Counted from the stretch's first letter, positions 30,579 through 41,068 are shown. The stretch is DNA of 64,000 nt from Gammaproteobacteria bacterium (GCA_023475025.1 JAMCWB010000004.1:1-64000), one strand, 5' to 3'. Notes: generated from the letters alone by a model not told the origin. Numbers and translations are program-made.

Positions 30579-32924
30579 TTACTTGCGCAGCTTGTCCGGA
30601 CGGATCAGGAAGCGGGCAAGGGCTGGCAGCAGCCACAGGGCGCCGAACATGTTCCACAGGAACATAAAGGTCAGCAGGATACCCATATCGGCCTGGAACT
30701 TGATATCAGAGAAGATCCAGGTAGCAACACCAATGGCCAGGGTGAAGCCGGTAAAGGTTACCGCCTTACCTGTGGTTTTCAGTGTTTCGTAATAGGCTTC
30801 CTGCAGCGGCAGACCCTGACGCAGGTAGGTTTCCAGGCGACTGTAGATATAGATGCCGTAGTCAACCCCGATACCCACACCCAGCGCAATTACCGGCAGC
30901 GTTGCCACTTTCACCCCGATACCCATGAAGGCCATCAAGGCATTGGCAAGGACTGAGGTCAGCGCCAGCGGCACGATGATACAGATCACGGCACGGACCG
31001 AGCGGAAGGTGATCAAGCACATGAAGATCACGACCGAGTATACGGTCAGCAGCATCTTCAGCTGAGAAGCCTCGATCACTTCGTTGGTCGCCGCTTCAAT
31101 GCCAGCGTTACCCGCAGCCAACAGGAACTGCAGATCCTCGGTGTTGAACTCCTCGGCAAAAGCTTCCACTTCACTGGTCGCGCGGATCAGGGTGTCGGCC
31201 TTGTGGTCGTTGAGGAAGATCATTACCGGGGCCAGTGAACAATCCTGGTTGAACATGCCTTCAGCACGGCTGATGGCTGTATTCAGGTTGTCCTGGTTGC
31301 GTGAGATACCCAGCCACTTGAGGTTACCCTCGTTGTTGCCCATGATCACCTGCTTGGCAACGGTCACCAGCGAAACCGCGGACTGTACCCCTTCCACGTT
31401 CAGCATGCGCCATTCCAACTGATCGATGGCATCCATGGTGTCAAACATCGAACAGCCTTCATTCGGTGTCTTGACCATGACCACCAGCACATCAGAGCTG
31501 GTCGAGTAGTTGCTGATAATGAAGTCATTATCCAGGTTATAGCGCGAATCCGGACGCAATTCGGGCGCCCCTGGATCCAGATCACCAATCTGCACGTTCT
31601 TGCCGTGGTAGATACCAAAGCCAAAGGCGATGATAGCCAGCACGACAGAGACCGGAGCGACACTCGGGTGCGAGAACTTGGCAATGGTCAGCCAGAGTTT
31701 TTGCGGACGCTCGGACAACTCGCGCTTGCGCTCGATAGCCTTCTTGCTGATACCGATGTAAGACATCAGGATCGGCAGCAGGATCAGGTTGGTCAGGATG
31801 ATGACGGCCACACCGACCGACGCGGCAATACCCAGCTCACGGATAACCGCAATCTCGATCAGCAGCAGGGTCAGGAAGCCGACACCGTCCGAAATCAGGG
31901 CCACAATACCCGGGATGTACAGCGAACGGAACGCGCGACGGGCAGCCGTCAGCGGACCGTCAGCCTTGACGGATTCCAGCGCCATGGCGTTGATGATCTG
32001 CACCCCGTGGGAGATACCGATCGCAAACACCAGGAAAGGAACCAGGATCGAGTAAGGGTCGAGACCAAAGCCCATGGTGCGCAGCAAACCCAGCTGCCAG
32101 ATCACCGCAATAACCGAGCAGACCAGAGTAATCACCGAGCTCTTCAGACAGCGCGTGAACATCAGCAGCAGGAAAAAGGTAATCAGCAGCGCGACGCCAA
32201 AAAACATGACAACGCCAATGATACCTTCGATCAGGTCACCCACAATCTTGGCAAAGCCGGTAATGTGGATGCTGATGTTGTCATTTTCGTCCTGGAAGCT
32301 GCGAATGCGCTCTTCCAGCAAGCGGGAAAACTCGCCGTAATCCAGACGAATCAGATCACTGGGGTTGTCCGGATTGGGGTAGCTTTCCTGCAGCGGCACT
32401 TCGATGATCGAAGACTTGAAGTTGTTGGCAACCAGGCGGCCGATTTCACCGGAACGCAGTACGTTCTCGCGCAGATCTTCCAGCTGGTACTCTTCCAGAT
32501 AGGACGGGTGGCTGGTAACCGGGCCGCCGTCAAAACCGAACTCGGTGACCGCGGTCCAGCGCACGTTGGGCGTCCACAATGAACGCATGCCGGAACGATC
32601 AACACCAGGCAGGAAGAACACCTCATCGTTGATGCGCTTGAGGGTTTCCATGTACTCGGTGGTGAAAATATCGCCGTCTTCAATCGCTACAGCGATACGC
32701 ACCCGGTTACCCAGATTGGGCATATCGTCCTGATGCTCGAGCATATTGACGATATAGGGGTGGTTGGTCGGAATCATTTTTTCGAAGCTGGCATCCGGCT
32801 TGACCTGGGTGGCCTGATAGCCAAAGAACAGAGTCAGCAGAAAGATCGGAAGAGCGTCGTGTATTCGATTGTTGAAAATGACCCGCTCGATAAAGGGGGC
32901 AGTTTCCTGATGATGCTTAGACAT
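30579..32924 (-). CDS. MMPL/RND-family transporter
   Basis: Two sets of TM helices with large periplasmic loops; GVGIGVDYGIYIYSRLETYLRQG; PIFLLTLFFGYQATQVKPDASFEKMIP. Confidence 0.9.
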   Translation of the reverse strand: MSKHHQETAPFIERVIFNNRIHDALPIFLLTLFFGYQATQVKPDASFEKMIPTNHPYIVNMLEHQDDMPNLGNRVRIAVAIEDGDIFTTEYMETLKRINDEVFFLPGVDRSGMRSLWTPNVRWTAVTEFGFDGGPVTSHPSYLEEYQLEDLRENVLRSGEIGRLVANNFKSSIIEVPLQESYPNPDNPSDLIRLDYGEFSRLLEERIRSFQDENDNISIHITGFAKIVGDLIEGIIGVVMFFGVALLITFFLLLMFTRCLKSSVITLVCSVIAVIWQLGLLRTMGFGLDPYSILVPFLVFAIGISHGVQIINAMALESVKADGPLTAARRAFRSLYIPGIVALISDGVGFLTLLLIEIAVIRELGIAASVGVAVIILTNLILLPILMSYIGISKKAIERKRELSERPQKLWLTIAKFSHPSVAPVSVVLAIIAFGFGIYHGKNVQIGDLDPGAPELRPDSRYNLDNDFIISNYSTSSDVLVVMVKTPNEGCSMFDTMDAIDQLEWRMLNVEGVQSAVSLVTVAKQVIMGNNEGNLKWLGISRNQDNLNTAISRAEGMFNQDCSLAPVMIFLNDHKADTLIRATSEVEAFAEEFNTEDLQFLLAAGNAGIEAATNEVIEASQLKMLLTVYSVVIFMCLITFRSVRAVICIIVPLALTSVLANALMAFMGIGVKVATLPVIALGVGIGVDYGIYIYSRLETYLRQGLPLQEAYYETLKTTGKAVTFTGFTLAIGVATWIFSDIKFQADMGILLTFMFLWNMFGALWLLPALARFLIRPDKLRK

Positions 32925-32951
32925 CCAGTATCTCCTGGCGCTTAATCATTA

Positions 32952-34076
32952 TTATGGGAGGACGTCGGGCATGACGACAGAATCCATACGCACACTTCCA
33001 CGCTGCCCCAGCAGCAGGAAAGAGCCGTCGGGCAGCGGCCTGCCGGTAGCCAGGTTGGCACGATCCGGGCGGGTCATGATCTGGAAGCTGTTGCCTCCAT
33101 CGAGGCTGGTTACCACAGTGCCGCCCAGGCCGGTTACTACCAGACGACCATCGTCGGTCTTGTGACCACCCAGCAATGTGGATTCCAGAGGACCGTTGTC
33201 AGCCGTCATCAGCTCAACCTGCTCCCAAGTATCGCCAAAATCGGTAGAACGGAACATATTGCCACGCAGACCCCAGGCCAGAACTTCACCCGGTGTGTCA
33301 GTACCCACCACACCGAACAGTGACCCTTCATAGGGCTGGTCTTCTTCCGGAATGGTTTCCCAGGTATCGCCATAATCGAAGGAGCGGAACATGGCGCCCA
33401 TCTCGGCTACCAGGAACAGACCGGTATCGGCCACTTCAGTAATGGCGCTGTAGTGGAAGCCGAAATCATTCTCGATATCGTCGGTGCGGTCTTCCCAGGT
33501 CTGCCCGCCATCATCGGTACGCAGGAACAGGCCATAACCACCCATGGCAAAACCGGTTTGGGTGTCACGGAACCAGACATCCATCAGCGGCTTTTCCAGC
33601 AGGCCGAACTCATCGACCGGCTGATCCAGTGCCGGATCACGGTATTGCAGCTCCCAGGTTTCACCGGCGTCACTGCTATGCAGAATCAGCGAGTCATGCC
33701 CTACTGCCCAGCCGTGCTGCTCATCCACGAAATAAACCGCTGTCAAGACCTGACGCACGGGTGACGCTGCCTGGGTCCAGGACTGACCCAGGTCGTCGGA
33801 GTAGATAATGTGGCCACGCCCACCGACGGCAACCAGACGATCGCCTGCCTGGGCGACATCCAGCAACAGGGCACGGTGGGCCAGTTCGGTTGCCATGGCA
33901 GGCTCGGTACTGGGCACCTCGGTTTCCTGGGCGAAAGAAAGCGGCATGCATGCCAAGGCTGTGGTAAGGCCCAGGGCAGTCAGAACCTGACGTGTCAGAG
34001 ATAATTTGCGACCCTTGCCGGACAAGCTTGTTGTCAGGCCAAAGGATGGAGCGTGCCGCTCAATCGGCTCACGCAT
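32952..34076 (-). CDS. Ycf48/BNR-repeat exported protein
   Basis: Repeated SxDxGxTW blades (YSDDLGQSWTQ, HSSDAGETWEL, RTDDGGQTWED, RSFDYGDTWET). Confidence 0.88.
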   Translation of the reverse strand: MREPIERHAPSFGLTTSLSGKGRKLSLTRQVLTALGLTTALACMPLSFAQETEVPSTEPAMATELAHRALLLDVAQAGDRLVAVGGRGHIIYSDDLGQSWTQAASPVRQVLTAVYFVDEQHGWAVGHDSLILHSSDAGETWELQYRDPALDQPVDEFGLLEKPLMDVWFRDTQTGFAMGGYGLFLRTDDGGQTWEDRTDDIENDFGFHYSAITEVADTGLFLVAEMGAMFRSFDYGDTWETIPEEDQPYEGSLFGVVGTDTPGEVLAWGLRGNMFRSTDFGDTWEQVELMTADNGPLESTLLGGHKTDDGRLVVTGLGGTVVTSLDGGNSFQIMTRPDRANLATGRPLPDGSFLLLGQRGSVRMDSVVMPDVLP

Positions 34077-34276
34077 ACACCATTCCCCCTTATTCTTATG
34101 AATACCTGCCCTGCCGGGCAGGACGCTGATACCTCGATGACCGCAAGGGCAAAGACAATAACTGTCTCAGTCAAGCAGAGGCTTGCTAATAGTAACGGGG
34201 TTTTGCACTGCCTGCCAACAGCATCGCCTTATCTTGCACCAATCAGCAGATGGATTGGCGCAAGCAGTGCCTTCCC

Positions 34277-36925
34277 TCAGGCCAGCGACTTGCTGACCAC
34301 CTCATAGACATCGGCAGACAGATCTTCGGTCGACCTGATCCGCTGCAACTGCGCCTGCATCAAGCCCTGACGCACCGGATCATATTTGCGCCAGCGTGTC
34401 AGCGGGGTCATCAGTCGCGCGGCAATCTGCGGATTGAGACGGTTCAGGGTGATGATCTGGTCGGCCAGAAATACATATCCGGCACCATCCAGGCGGTGGA
34501 AGTTGACCAGGTTCTGGTTGGCAAAGGCACCTATCACAGCGCGCACCTTGTTCGGGTTACGCAGGGTAAATGCCGGGTGCTGCATCAAGGCCTGTACGCG
34601 CTCCAGGCCGCCCGGCAAGCTGCAGGCTGCCTGCACACTGAACCACTGATCCATGACCAGGGGATAGTTCTGCCACTGCGCGGCAAACTCCGTCAGCGCT
34701 GCCTGCTTCTGCTGTTCAAAGCCAGAATTGACCAGCGCGATCAGGGCAGCCTGACGATCGGTCATGTTGTTGGCCTCGATAAACTGGCGCACGCAGGCAG
34801 CAACCACCTCCTCCGACCGGGTCAGCATGAGGTAGCCCAGCAAAGTGTTTTTCAGACTGCGGCGGGCTACCGACGCGGCATCCGGCGAATAGGGCTGTGG
34901 CACCGCCAGGCGCTGCCACACCGCCAGCATGTCATCCTGCAGAGCCAGGGCAAGTTCATGCCGCATGGCTTCGCGCACTTTGTGGATGGCATCAATATCC
35001 GCCTGTTCAGCCAACTCGACCAGATAGGCCTCGGACGGCAAGCGGATAATTTCAGCCACCATGGCAGGGTCCAGCTCGGGATCGCTGAGCACGCTGCGGT
35101 AGACATCGACCATGCGCTGGTCCAGCATCAAGGGGCGGCCTGCCTGAGCCATGGCTACCAGGCCCTGCATCACTTCGACTGCCAGGGCCTGGGCCGCTTC
35201 CCAACGGTTGAAACCGTCCGGGTCATGCTTGGCCAGAAACACCCTGTCATCGCGGCTGTAGGGGTAGCTCATTTTCACTGGCGCGGAAAAGCCACGCAGC
35301 AATGAAGGCAAGGGCTCTTCAGTAAGACCGGAAAACACGAAGACCTGCTCGGCTTCGGTAACTGCGAGAACGGTTTCCTTGCCGCAAGCTTGCGCCTCAC
35401 CAGCCAGCTGCAAGGGCATTTCCTGGCCCTGGCTGTCCAGCAGCGCCATCCTGAGTGGAATCACAAAGGGCAGCTTCTCGCTCTGCCCCGGCGTTGGCGG
35501 GCAACTTTGGCGACATAGCAGGCGGAATTCACCACTGCTGGCGTCCCAGTGGCCATCAATATCCAGGCGCGGCGTACCGGCCTGACTGTACCAGCGCTTG
35601 AACTGGGTCAGATCGAGATCGTTGGCATCTTCCATGGCCTTGACGAAATCGTCACAGGTCACTGCCTGGCCATCATGGCGCTCAAAATACAGGTCGGTTC
35701 CCCGACGAAAACCGTCAGGTCCGCACAGGGTATGCAGCATACCCACGACTTCAGAGCCCTTCTCGTAGACGGTCAGGGTATAGAAGTTGGAGATTTCAAT
35801 GAAAGAATCCGGACGCACCGGATGCGCCATAGGGCCAGCATCTTCGGCAAACTGGTTGGCGCGCAGGGAGGTCACATCCTCGATGCGTTTTACCGTGGCC
35901 GAGTTCATATCAGCACTGAACTGGGAATCACGCAGGACGGTAAAGCCCTCTTTCAGCGACAGCTGGAACCAGTCACGACAGGTCACCCGGTTGCCCGACC
36001 AGTTGTGGAAGTATTCATGCGCCACCACTGATTCGACGCGCTGGAATGCCATGTCAGTCGCGGTATCCGGATGCGCCAGCACACAACTGGAGTTGAAGAT
36101 ATTCAACCCCTTGTTTTCCATCGCGCCCATATTGAAATCATTCACCGCAACGATCATGAAGATATCCAGATCGTACTCACGACCATAGACCTCTTCATCC
36201 CAGCGCATCGAGCGTTTGAGGCTGTCCATGGCATGCCCGCACTGCTCGCGATTTTCCGGTTCGACATAGATACGCAGATCAATCTCGCGGCCGCTCATGG
36301 TGACAAAACTGTCCTGGATCAGCACCAGGTCACCGGCTACCAGGGCAAACAGATAGGCCGGCTTGGGGAACGGGTCTTCCCAGGTCACCCAGTGCCGACC
36401 GCCCTCGTGCTCGCCGGATGCAACCGGGTTGCCATTGGACAACAGCACCGGGTAATCACCACGGTCGGCAATCACTGTCGTGGTAAAGCGGCTCATGACA
36501 TCCGGCCGGTCCAGGTAATAGGTGATCTTGCGGAAACCCTCGGCTTCGCATTGGGTACAGAACATGCCACCGGACTTGTACAACCCTTCCAGCGCGGTAT
36601 TGTTCTGCGGTTCTATGCGGGTAGTGATCGCCAGCTCGAACTCTGCGCTGGCAGGATGCAGGGTCAGGTGCTCGGCATCCAGCTGATAATCAGCAGCAGC
36701 CAAGGGCCTATCATCCAAGGCCACGCTGACCAATTGCAGATGCTGGCCATCCAGCACCAGCGCGGGAAGCGACGCGCCCTGCTCCGAATTGCGCCGCACG
36801 CTCAGGCGACTGTGAACCAGGGCATGATCCTCGAACAGCTCGAAGGTCAGGTGCGTCTCGTCGATCCAGTAGTCGGGCTGCCGGTAATCCTTGAGGTAAA
36901 TAGTCTTCGGTTGTTCGGTGCGCAT
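34277..36925 (-). CDS. pepN: Aminopeptidase N
   Basis: GAMENKGLNIF, VVAHEYFHNWSGNRVTCRDWFQLSLKEGFTV. Confidence 0.97.
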   Translation of the reverse strand: MRTEQPKTIYLKDYRQPDYWIDETHLTFELFEDHALVHSRLSVRRNSEQGASLPALVLDGQHLQLVSVALDDRPLAAADYQLDAEHLTLHPASAEFELAITTRIEPQNNTALEGLYKSGGMFCTQCEAEGFRKITYYLDRPDVMSRFTTTVIADRGDYPVLLSNGNPVASGEHEGGRHWVTWEDPFPKPAYLFALVAGDLVLIQDSFVTMSGREIDLRIYVEPENREQCGHAMDSLKRSMRWDEEVYGREYDLDIFMIVAVNDFNMGAMENKGLNIFNSSCVLAHPDTATDMAFQRVESVVAHEYFHNWSGNRVTCRDWFQLSLKEGFTVLRDSQFSADMNSATVKRIEDVTSLRANQFAEDAGPMAHPVRPDSFIEISNFYTLTVYEKGSEVVGMLHTLCGPDGFRRGTDLYFERHDGQAVTCDDFVKAMEDANDLDLTQFKRWYSQAGTPRLDIDGHWDASSGEFRLLCRQSCPPTPGQSEKLPFVIPLRMALLDSQGQEMPLQLAGEAQACGKETVLAVTEAEQVFVFSGLTEEPLPSLLRGFSAPVKMSYPYSRDDRVFLAKHDPDGFNRWEAAQALAVEVMQGLVAMAQAGRPLMLDQRMVDVYRSVLSDPELDPAMVAEIIRLPSEAYLVELAEQADIDAIHKVREAMRHELALALQDDMLAVWQRLAVPQPYSPDAASVARRSLKNTLLGYLMLTRSEEVVAACVRQFIEANNMTDRQAALIALVNSGFEQQKQAALTEFAAQWQNYPLVMDQWFSVQAACSLPGGLERVQALMQHPAFTLRNPNKVRAVIGAFANQNLVNFHRLDGAGYVFLADQIITLNRLNPQIAARLMTPLTRWRKYDPVRQGLMQAQLQRIRSTEDLSADVYEVVSKSLA

Positions 36926-36943
36926 AAAACGTCCTCAAAGGGA

Positions 36944-37777
36944 TTAGTTGACACTGACCGCGAGGCTGTAGGCCGTGTACTTGCGAATATTGATGACGGC
37001 GGTATCCAGCAACAGATACTGCCCCTTGATACCCAGCAAGGTGCCTTCCAGCAAGGGCTCCTTGTCCAGGTTGGCCGACTGCGGTTTGCTGGCGTATTCC
37101 AGCACCGGATAATGAATGCTCAGTGGCTCGGCATCCGGCAGCGGCTGGATCGCTTGCAGACCAAAACGCTGCTGCAACTCGGCAATACCTGCGGCGGCTG
37201 GCTCCAGCAAGCGATCACGTTCGGCGCGCATATCCAGCTGCGGCGGTTCACCCTTGAGCAAGGTGCGCCAGTTGGTCTTGTCGGCTACCTGCTGACGCAG
37301 CAGATCTTCGACCAGACCGGATTGTTGACGGGTCGCCACCCTCAGAATCGGCAGCGCCTGGCTGGCACCCTGATCGATCCAACGCGTTGGGACCTGGCTG
37401 GCCCGGGTGATGCCGACCTTGAGCCCGGAGGAGTTGGCCAGATAGACCACATGCTCGGTCATGCAGAACTGCTCACCCCAGGCCGGTTCGCGGCAGGTTC
37501 CTTCGGCATAATGACACTTTTCCGGGCTCATGATGCAGGTATCGCACTGGGCCAGTTTCTTGAAGCAGGGGTAGCAGTAGCCCTGGTTGAAGCTTTTTTT
37601 TGTGCGCCGTCCGCAATGGGTGCAGTGAATGTCACCCAGCGCCTTGAGGCTGACCGTTTTACCCAGCCATTCATTCATCGGCACCTGCTCGTCACCAATC
37701 GGCAACTGATAGGCCACCGGCTCTGCCAGGCTGCCCACCATCTTGCGGACCGGCCCACTCGCTTGTAGCAAAGCCAT
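36944..37777 (-). CDS. DUF2797 family protein
   Basis: Cys-rich THCGRRTKKSFNQGYCYPCFKKLAQCDTCIMSPEKCHY; WIDQGASQALPI; start set at MALLQASG. Confidence 0.85.
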   Translation of the reverse strand: MALLQASGPVRKMVGSLAEPVAYQLPIGDEQVPMNEWLGKTVSLKALGDIHCTHCGRRTKKSFNQGYCYPCFKKLAQCDTCIMSPEKCHYAEGTCREPAWGEQFCMTEHVVYLANSSGLKVGITRASQVPTRWIDQGASQALPILRVATRQQSGLVEDLLRQQVADKTNWRTLLKGEPPQLDMRAERDRLLEPAAAGIAELQQRFGLQAIQPLPDAEPLSIHYPVLEYASKPQSANLDKEPLLEGTLLGIKGQYLLLDTAVINIRKYTAYSLAVSVN

Positions 37778-38043
37778 CAGTGCAGGGTATCCGAGCCGGT
37801 GGAAAACAGGATGTTGGGCACCTCTTTTTGCTCTGACTTGCAGCTTTGCGGCCCCATGTAACCGGTGCGTTCTTCTTCCGGCAGATTGTCCGTTTCCCAG
37901 GCGATCATAGCCTGCAGGCAGAGCTCCTTCTGCTCCTGGGTCAACTTGCGGCCATCCGACCACTTACCAATTTCTACGGCCTGTTTGAGGCTGGCATAGA
38001 TCTCGGGGGTAATATTGCGCAGCATGTCGATAAAGCCTGTCAT
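37777..38043 (-). CDS. YeaC-like DUF1315 family protein
   Basis: MTGFIDMLRNITPEIYASLKQAVEIGKWSDGRKLTQEQKELCLQAMIAWE. Confidence 0.88.
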   Translation of the reverse strand: MTGFIDMLRNITPEIYASLKQAVEIGKWSDGRKLTQEQKELCLQAMIAWETDNLPEEERTGYMGPQSCKSEQKEVPNILFSTGSDTLH

Positions 38044-38145
38044 GGCAGTACTCCGGTGAAAGCTGTTGGTGCTGGCGGACTGACACGCCAGCGATAAATG
38101 AATGCACGGCAAGAAAACCGGGTAAACACGTTGTGTGTACGGGGC

Positions 38146-38243
38146 ATTGCCAGCCACCTGCCACAGACACGCTACGAGCCATCCATGGGGCTCGACGATG
38201 CACTTCCCTGTGCATTGACGGTCTGTGGCAGGTGACTGGCAAT
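38146..38243. repeat. Palindromic element with predicted three-way-junction fold
   Basis: Outer arms ATTGCCAGCCACCTGCCACAGAC / GTCTGTGGCAGGTGACTGGCAAT (22 of 23 paired) enclosing CGAGCC...GGCTCG and CGATGCAC-TTCCCT-GTGCATTG hairpins. Confidence 0.75.
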
Positions 38244-38260
38244 ACCCCTATATCGAGCAC

Positions 38261-39112
38261 TTAATCCGATCTGTCAGAGCCCGTTTGCCGCTGCCGTTGC
38301 AGACCACCAGCAACCAGACCGGCCAGGCCGCCAATGACCAGACCACCCACGTGGGCCGCATTGGCAATGGCACCGAAGCCCAGCATGGTAACCAGACCAC
38401 TGAGGCAGAGTACCAGCCAGACCAGCATCAGCACGACGACACCCTTGGGCAGGTCAAAATGAACATTGGGGCAGAGCCACTGGTATAGCCAGCAATAGCC
38501 AAGCAAACCGTAGAGCACACCGGACAAACCGCCAAAGAGCCCCGGCGCACCGAACAGCCACTGACTGGCATTGGAAACCAGGGCAAACAGAATGGTCACC
38601 CCCAACAGAAACAGACTACCGGAACGAATCTCGATGCGCCGACCCAGCTCCCAGTACCAGAGCGCATTGAAGGCCAGGTGCAGCATGCCAAAATGGATAA
38701 AGATCGGCGTTACCAGACGCCACCACTGGGCCATATCCGGATAAGCGGCCAGACGCCCTTCCGGCGTCACCGGGGTAAAGGTCAGATGGATCAGCACGCT
38801 GGCATCACTGCCCAGACGACTGAGCACGGCCACCAGAGCGGTAATGGCCAGCACGGCCAGCGTCATCGGAATATGTTGCAGGGTACGTTGCCAGGCTGTC
38901 GCCCCGCGCACGCGTGCAGGCGCGGGGTCAGCAATCTCCGGTACGCCATCACGGTACAGCGCCTGAATCACCTGGGCATCAGATTCATCGATGGCCCAGA
39001 CCACTTGCTGCGCGCCCTCTTCGGTCACCCGATGGACCACGCCACGCGCGCGCAGAAAGCGCGCCAACTGGCTCAGGTCTTCTTCTATCGGACGCTTTAA
39101 CGCAGGAATCAT
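38261..39112 (-). CDS. Rhomboid-family intramembrane serine protease (GlpG-like)
   Basis: GlpG-like N-terminal cytoplasmic domain; HLAFNALWYWELG, LFGGLSGVLYGLLGY (GxSG), AHVGGLVIGGL. Confidence 0.92.
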   Translation of the reverse strand: MIPALKRPIEEDLSQLARFLRARGVVHRVTEEGAQQVVWAIDESDAQVIQALYRDGVPEIADPAPARVRGATAWQRTLQHIPMTLAVLAITALVAVLSRLGSDASVLIHLTFTPVTPEGRLAAYPDMAQWWRLVTPIFIHFGMLHLAFNALWYWELGRRIEIRSGSLFLLGVTILFALVSNASQWLFGAPGLFGGLSGVLYGLLGYCWLYQWLCPNVHFDLPKGVVVLMLVWLVLCLSGLVTMLGFGAIANAAHVGGLVIGGLAGLVAGGLQRQRQTGSDRSD

Positions 39113-39126
39113 GCAGGCTCCCAGAA

Positions 39127-40095
39127 TCAGGCCAGACGCGGCACATCGACCCAGACAAAGTGATCACGCTCCAGATGGCGTTCACCCTGCCAACGGTAAG
39201 CGACCAGTTTGCCATATTTCACCGCACTGTAATCCAGACAAGCCAGATTCGGGCGGATCGGATGCGGTTTACCTTGTTGCCAATAATGTCCAACAAAGAG
39301 AATCGGCTGCTCCTGCCCGTATACAAGCAGTTCGGCCTTCTGCGTATCGCTGAGTGGGCGTGCAGCAATCTCGTCCGGCAACCCGTCGGGCTGAAAAACG
39401 ATATCCCCGTAGGTCTGCGGGTTTTCTTCCCAGAACTTGGTACGAAAGAAGGCGCGGGTGAACCCGTCCTTGCCGGTCATGGTCATGCCATGCGGCAGCC
39501 GCATGTCGGTTCCGCGCAGCAAACGATCCAGCACCTGGGCGGCAAAACTGTCCTTGTTTACCGCATTGCGCACAAAGTCATCATCAATGCAGGCATCCGG
39601 GTATTGATGAATGAAGGGTGTGATCAACCCCTGATCCCAGCATGCATGTACCAGGCGTATATCACCCAGATCCAGCAGCAGGGGTAACTCATAGAACCAG
39701 TCAAGAAACTCTGACCACTCATCCGGCCAGGCCGCAAACTGCTGCAGGGTTTCACTGATCTGGCGCTGATTACGCTCGTTATGCTCACGCACAAAGTGCT
39801 GGCCGCTACCCGCGGGGGCCTGGGTCGACCAGGCCAGAGCATTGAACTCATGATTCCCCATGATGCAGCGGGCGTGGCCCGCCTCGACCATGTCACGCAC
39901 CAGGTGCAGGGCTTCGCGAATACGCGGCCCGCGATCAATGATGTCGCCGAGAAACAACGCCTTGCGTTGCGGGTGCTGCCAGACGCCCGCGAGGCAGCGA
40001 TAGCCCATCTGCTCCAGTAAGCGCTGCAGGGTGTGCCCGCAGCCGTGCACATCGCCGATAATGTCGTAACCCTGAACGCCGTTCGCGGAGGCCAT
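39127..40095 (-). CDS. Calcineurin-like metallophosphoesterase
   Basis: YDIIGDVHGCGHTL, FLGDIIDRGPRI, MGNHEFNAL. Confidence 0.92.
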   Translation of the reverse strand: MASANGVQGYDIIGDVHGCGHTLQRLLEQMGYRCLAGVWQHPQRKALFLGDIIDRGPRIREALHLVRDMVEAGHARCIMGNHEFNALAWSTQAPAGSGQHFVREHNERNQRQISETLQQFAAWPDEWSEFLDWFYELPLLLDLGDIRLVHACWDQGLITPFIHQYPDACIDDDFVRNAVNKDSFAAQVLDRLLRGTDMRLPHGMTMTGKDGFTRAFFRTKFWEENPQTYGDIVFQPDGLPDEIAARPLSDTQKAELLVYGQEQPILFVGHYWQQGKPHPIRPNLACLDYSAVKYGKLVAYRWQGERHLERDHFVWVDVPRLA

Positions 40096-40097
40096 GC

Positions 40098-40982
40098 TCA
40101 ACCCTCCGTAAGACGACTGGACCAGCCCAACTTTTCCCGACAGATGCCATAGAAGTTGTGATCCAGCGGGTGCAGCAAGCGCAACTTATGCGGTTTCTTG
40201 CGAATGGTCAGGCTGTCGCCAGGCGCACAGGTAATGTGCACCTGGCCGTCACAACTGACCTGCGGGTAGATGCCGCTTTGCTTGGACACGATGATCTTGA
40301 GTTCACTGTTGCTGTCTACCACGATAGGCCGACTGGACAGGGTGTGCGGAAACATGGGCACCAGTACCATGGCTTCCAGCTTTGGATGCATGATGGGACC
40401 ACCAGCCGACAGCGAGTAGGCCGTTGAGCCGGTCGGAGTAGCCACGATCAGCCCATCGGATTTCTGACTGTAGACGAACTGACCATCAATATGGAGTTCG
40501 AATTCGATCATGCGGGCTGATTTGCCCGGATGCAGTACCACATCATTCAAGGCTTCGCTGCTGCCGAGCTGCTCCTCGTCACGGCGCACAATGGCGTCCA
40601 GCAGAAAGCGGGTTTCCATCATGTATTCGCCGGCCAGCACACGCCCGACCCGGGTTTCCAGCTCGTCAGGGGAAATATCCGTGAGAAAGCCCAGGCCGCC
40701 GCGATTGACACCCAGTACCGGCACGTTGTAACGGCACAGGGCACGTGCTGCGCCGAGCAGGCTGCCATCACCGCCCACCACAATGACCAGATCACAGATC
40801 TCGCCCATCATCTTGCGCGAACAAACCTGCAGGTTGTGGCCAGGCAAAAGATCCGCTACCGCATCTTCGAGAATAACGGTATGGCCACTATCGAGCAGAA
40901 AGCGCTTGAGACGTTTGAGGGTATCGACCACCTTGCCACTGCCAAGACGACCAATCAGGCCGATATTGCGGAACTGCTCCAT
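40098..40982 (-). CDS. nadK: NAD kinase
   Basis: VVGGDGSLLGAAR, NRGGLGFLTDI, DGLIVATPTGSTAYSLSAGGPI. Confidence 0.97.
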   Translation of the reverse strand: MEQFRNIGLIGRLGSGKVVDTLKRLKRFLLDSGHTVILEDAVADLLPGHNLQVCSRKMMGEICDLVIVVGGDGSLLGAARALCRYNVPVLGVNRGGLGFLTDISPDELETRVGRVLAGEYMMETRFLLDAIVRRDEEQLGSSEALNDVVLHPGKSARMIEFELHIDGQFVYSQKSDGLIVATPTGSTAYSLSAGGPIMHPKLEAMVLVPMFPHTLSSRPIVVDSNSELKIIVSKQSGIYPQVSCDGQVHITCAPGDSLTIRKKPHKLRLLHPLDHNFYGICREKLGWSSRLTEG

Positions 40983-41068
40983 ATCACCTCGCTAGACTGC
41001 ATGGGCTGACCGGCATGCTCGGCACAGCTGGAAGCGCAATTATTCCGCAGCCGCGGCAAGGAGGCAAA

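Noticed and set aside
29772-30956. 394-aa + strand ORF
   Set aside because: Antisense across the 3' MMPL/AsmA region and through a terminator; no recognisable domain
31605-32582. 325-aa + strand ORF rich in D/R/Q/H
   Set aside because: Antisense to the MMPL transporter; low-complexity composition typical of a reverse-frame shadow
36071-37768. 565-aa + strand ORF
   Set aside because: Lies fully antisense to pepN and the DUF2797 gene, both of which have clear family motifs; a shadow ORF from GC-rich codon bias
37778-38260. 98-aa and extended ORFs covering the palindromic element upstream of the yeaC-like gene
   Set aside because: Coding potential comes only from readthrough of the inverted repeat; the DUF1315 protein starts at 38043
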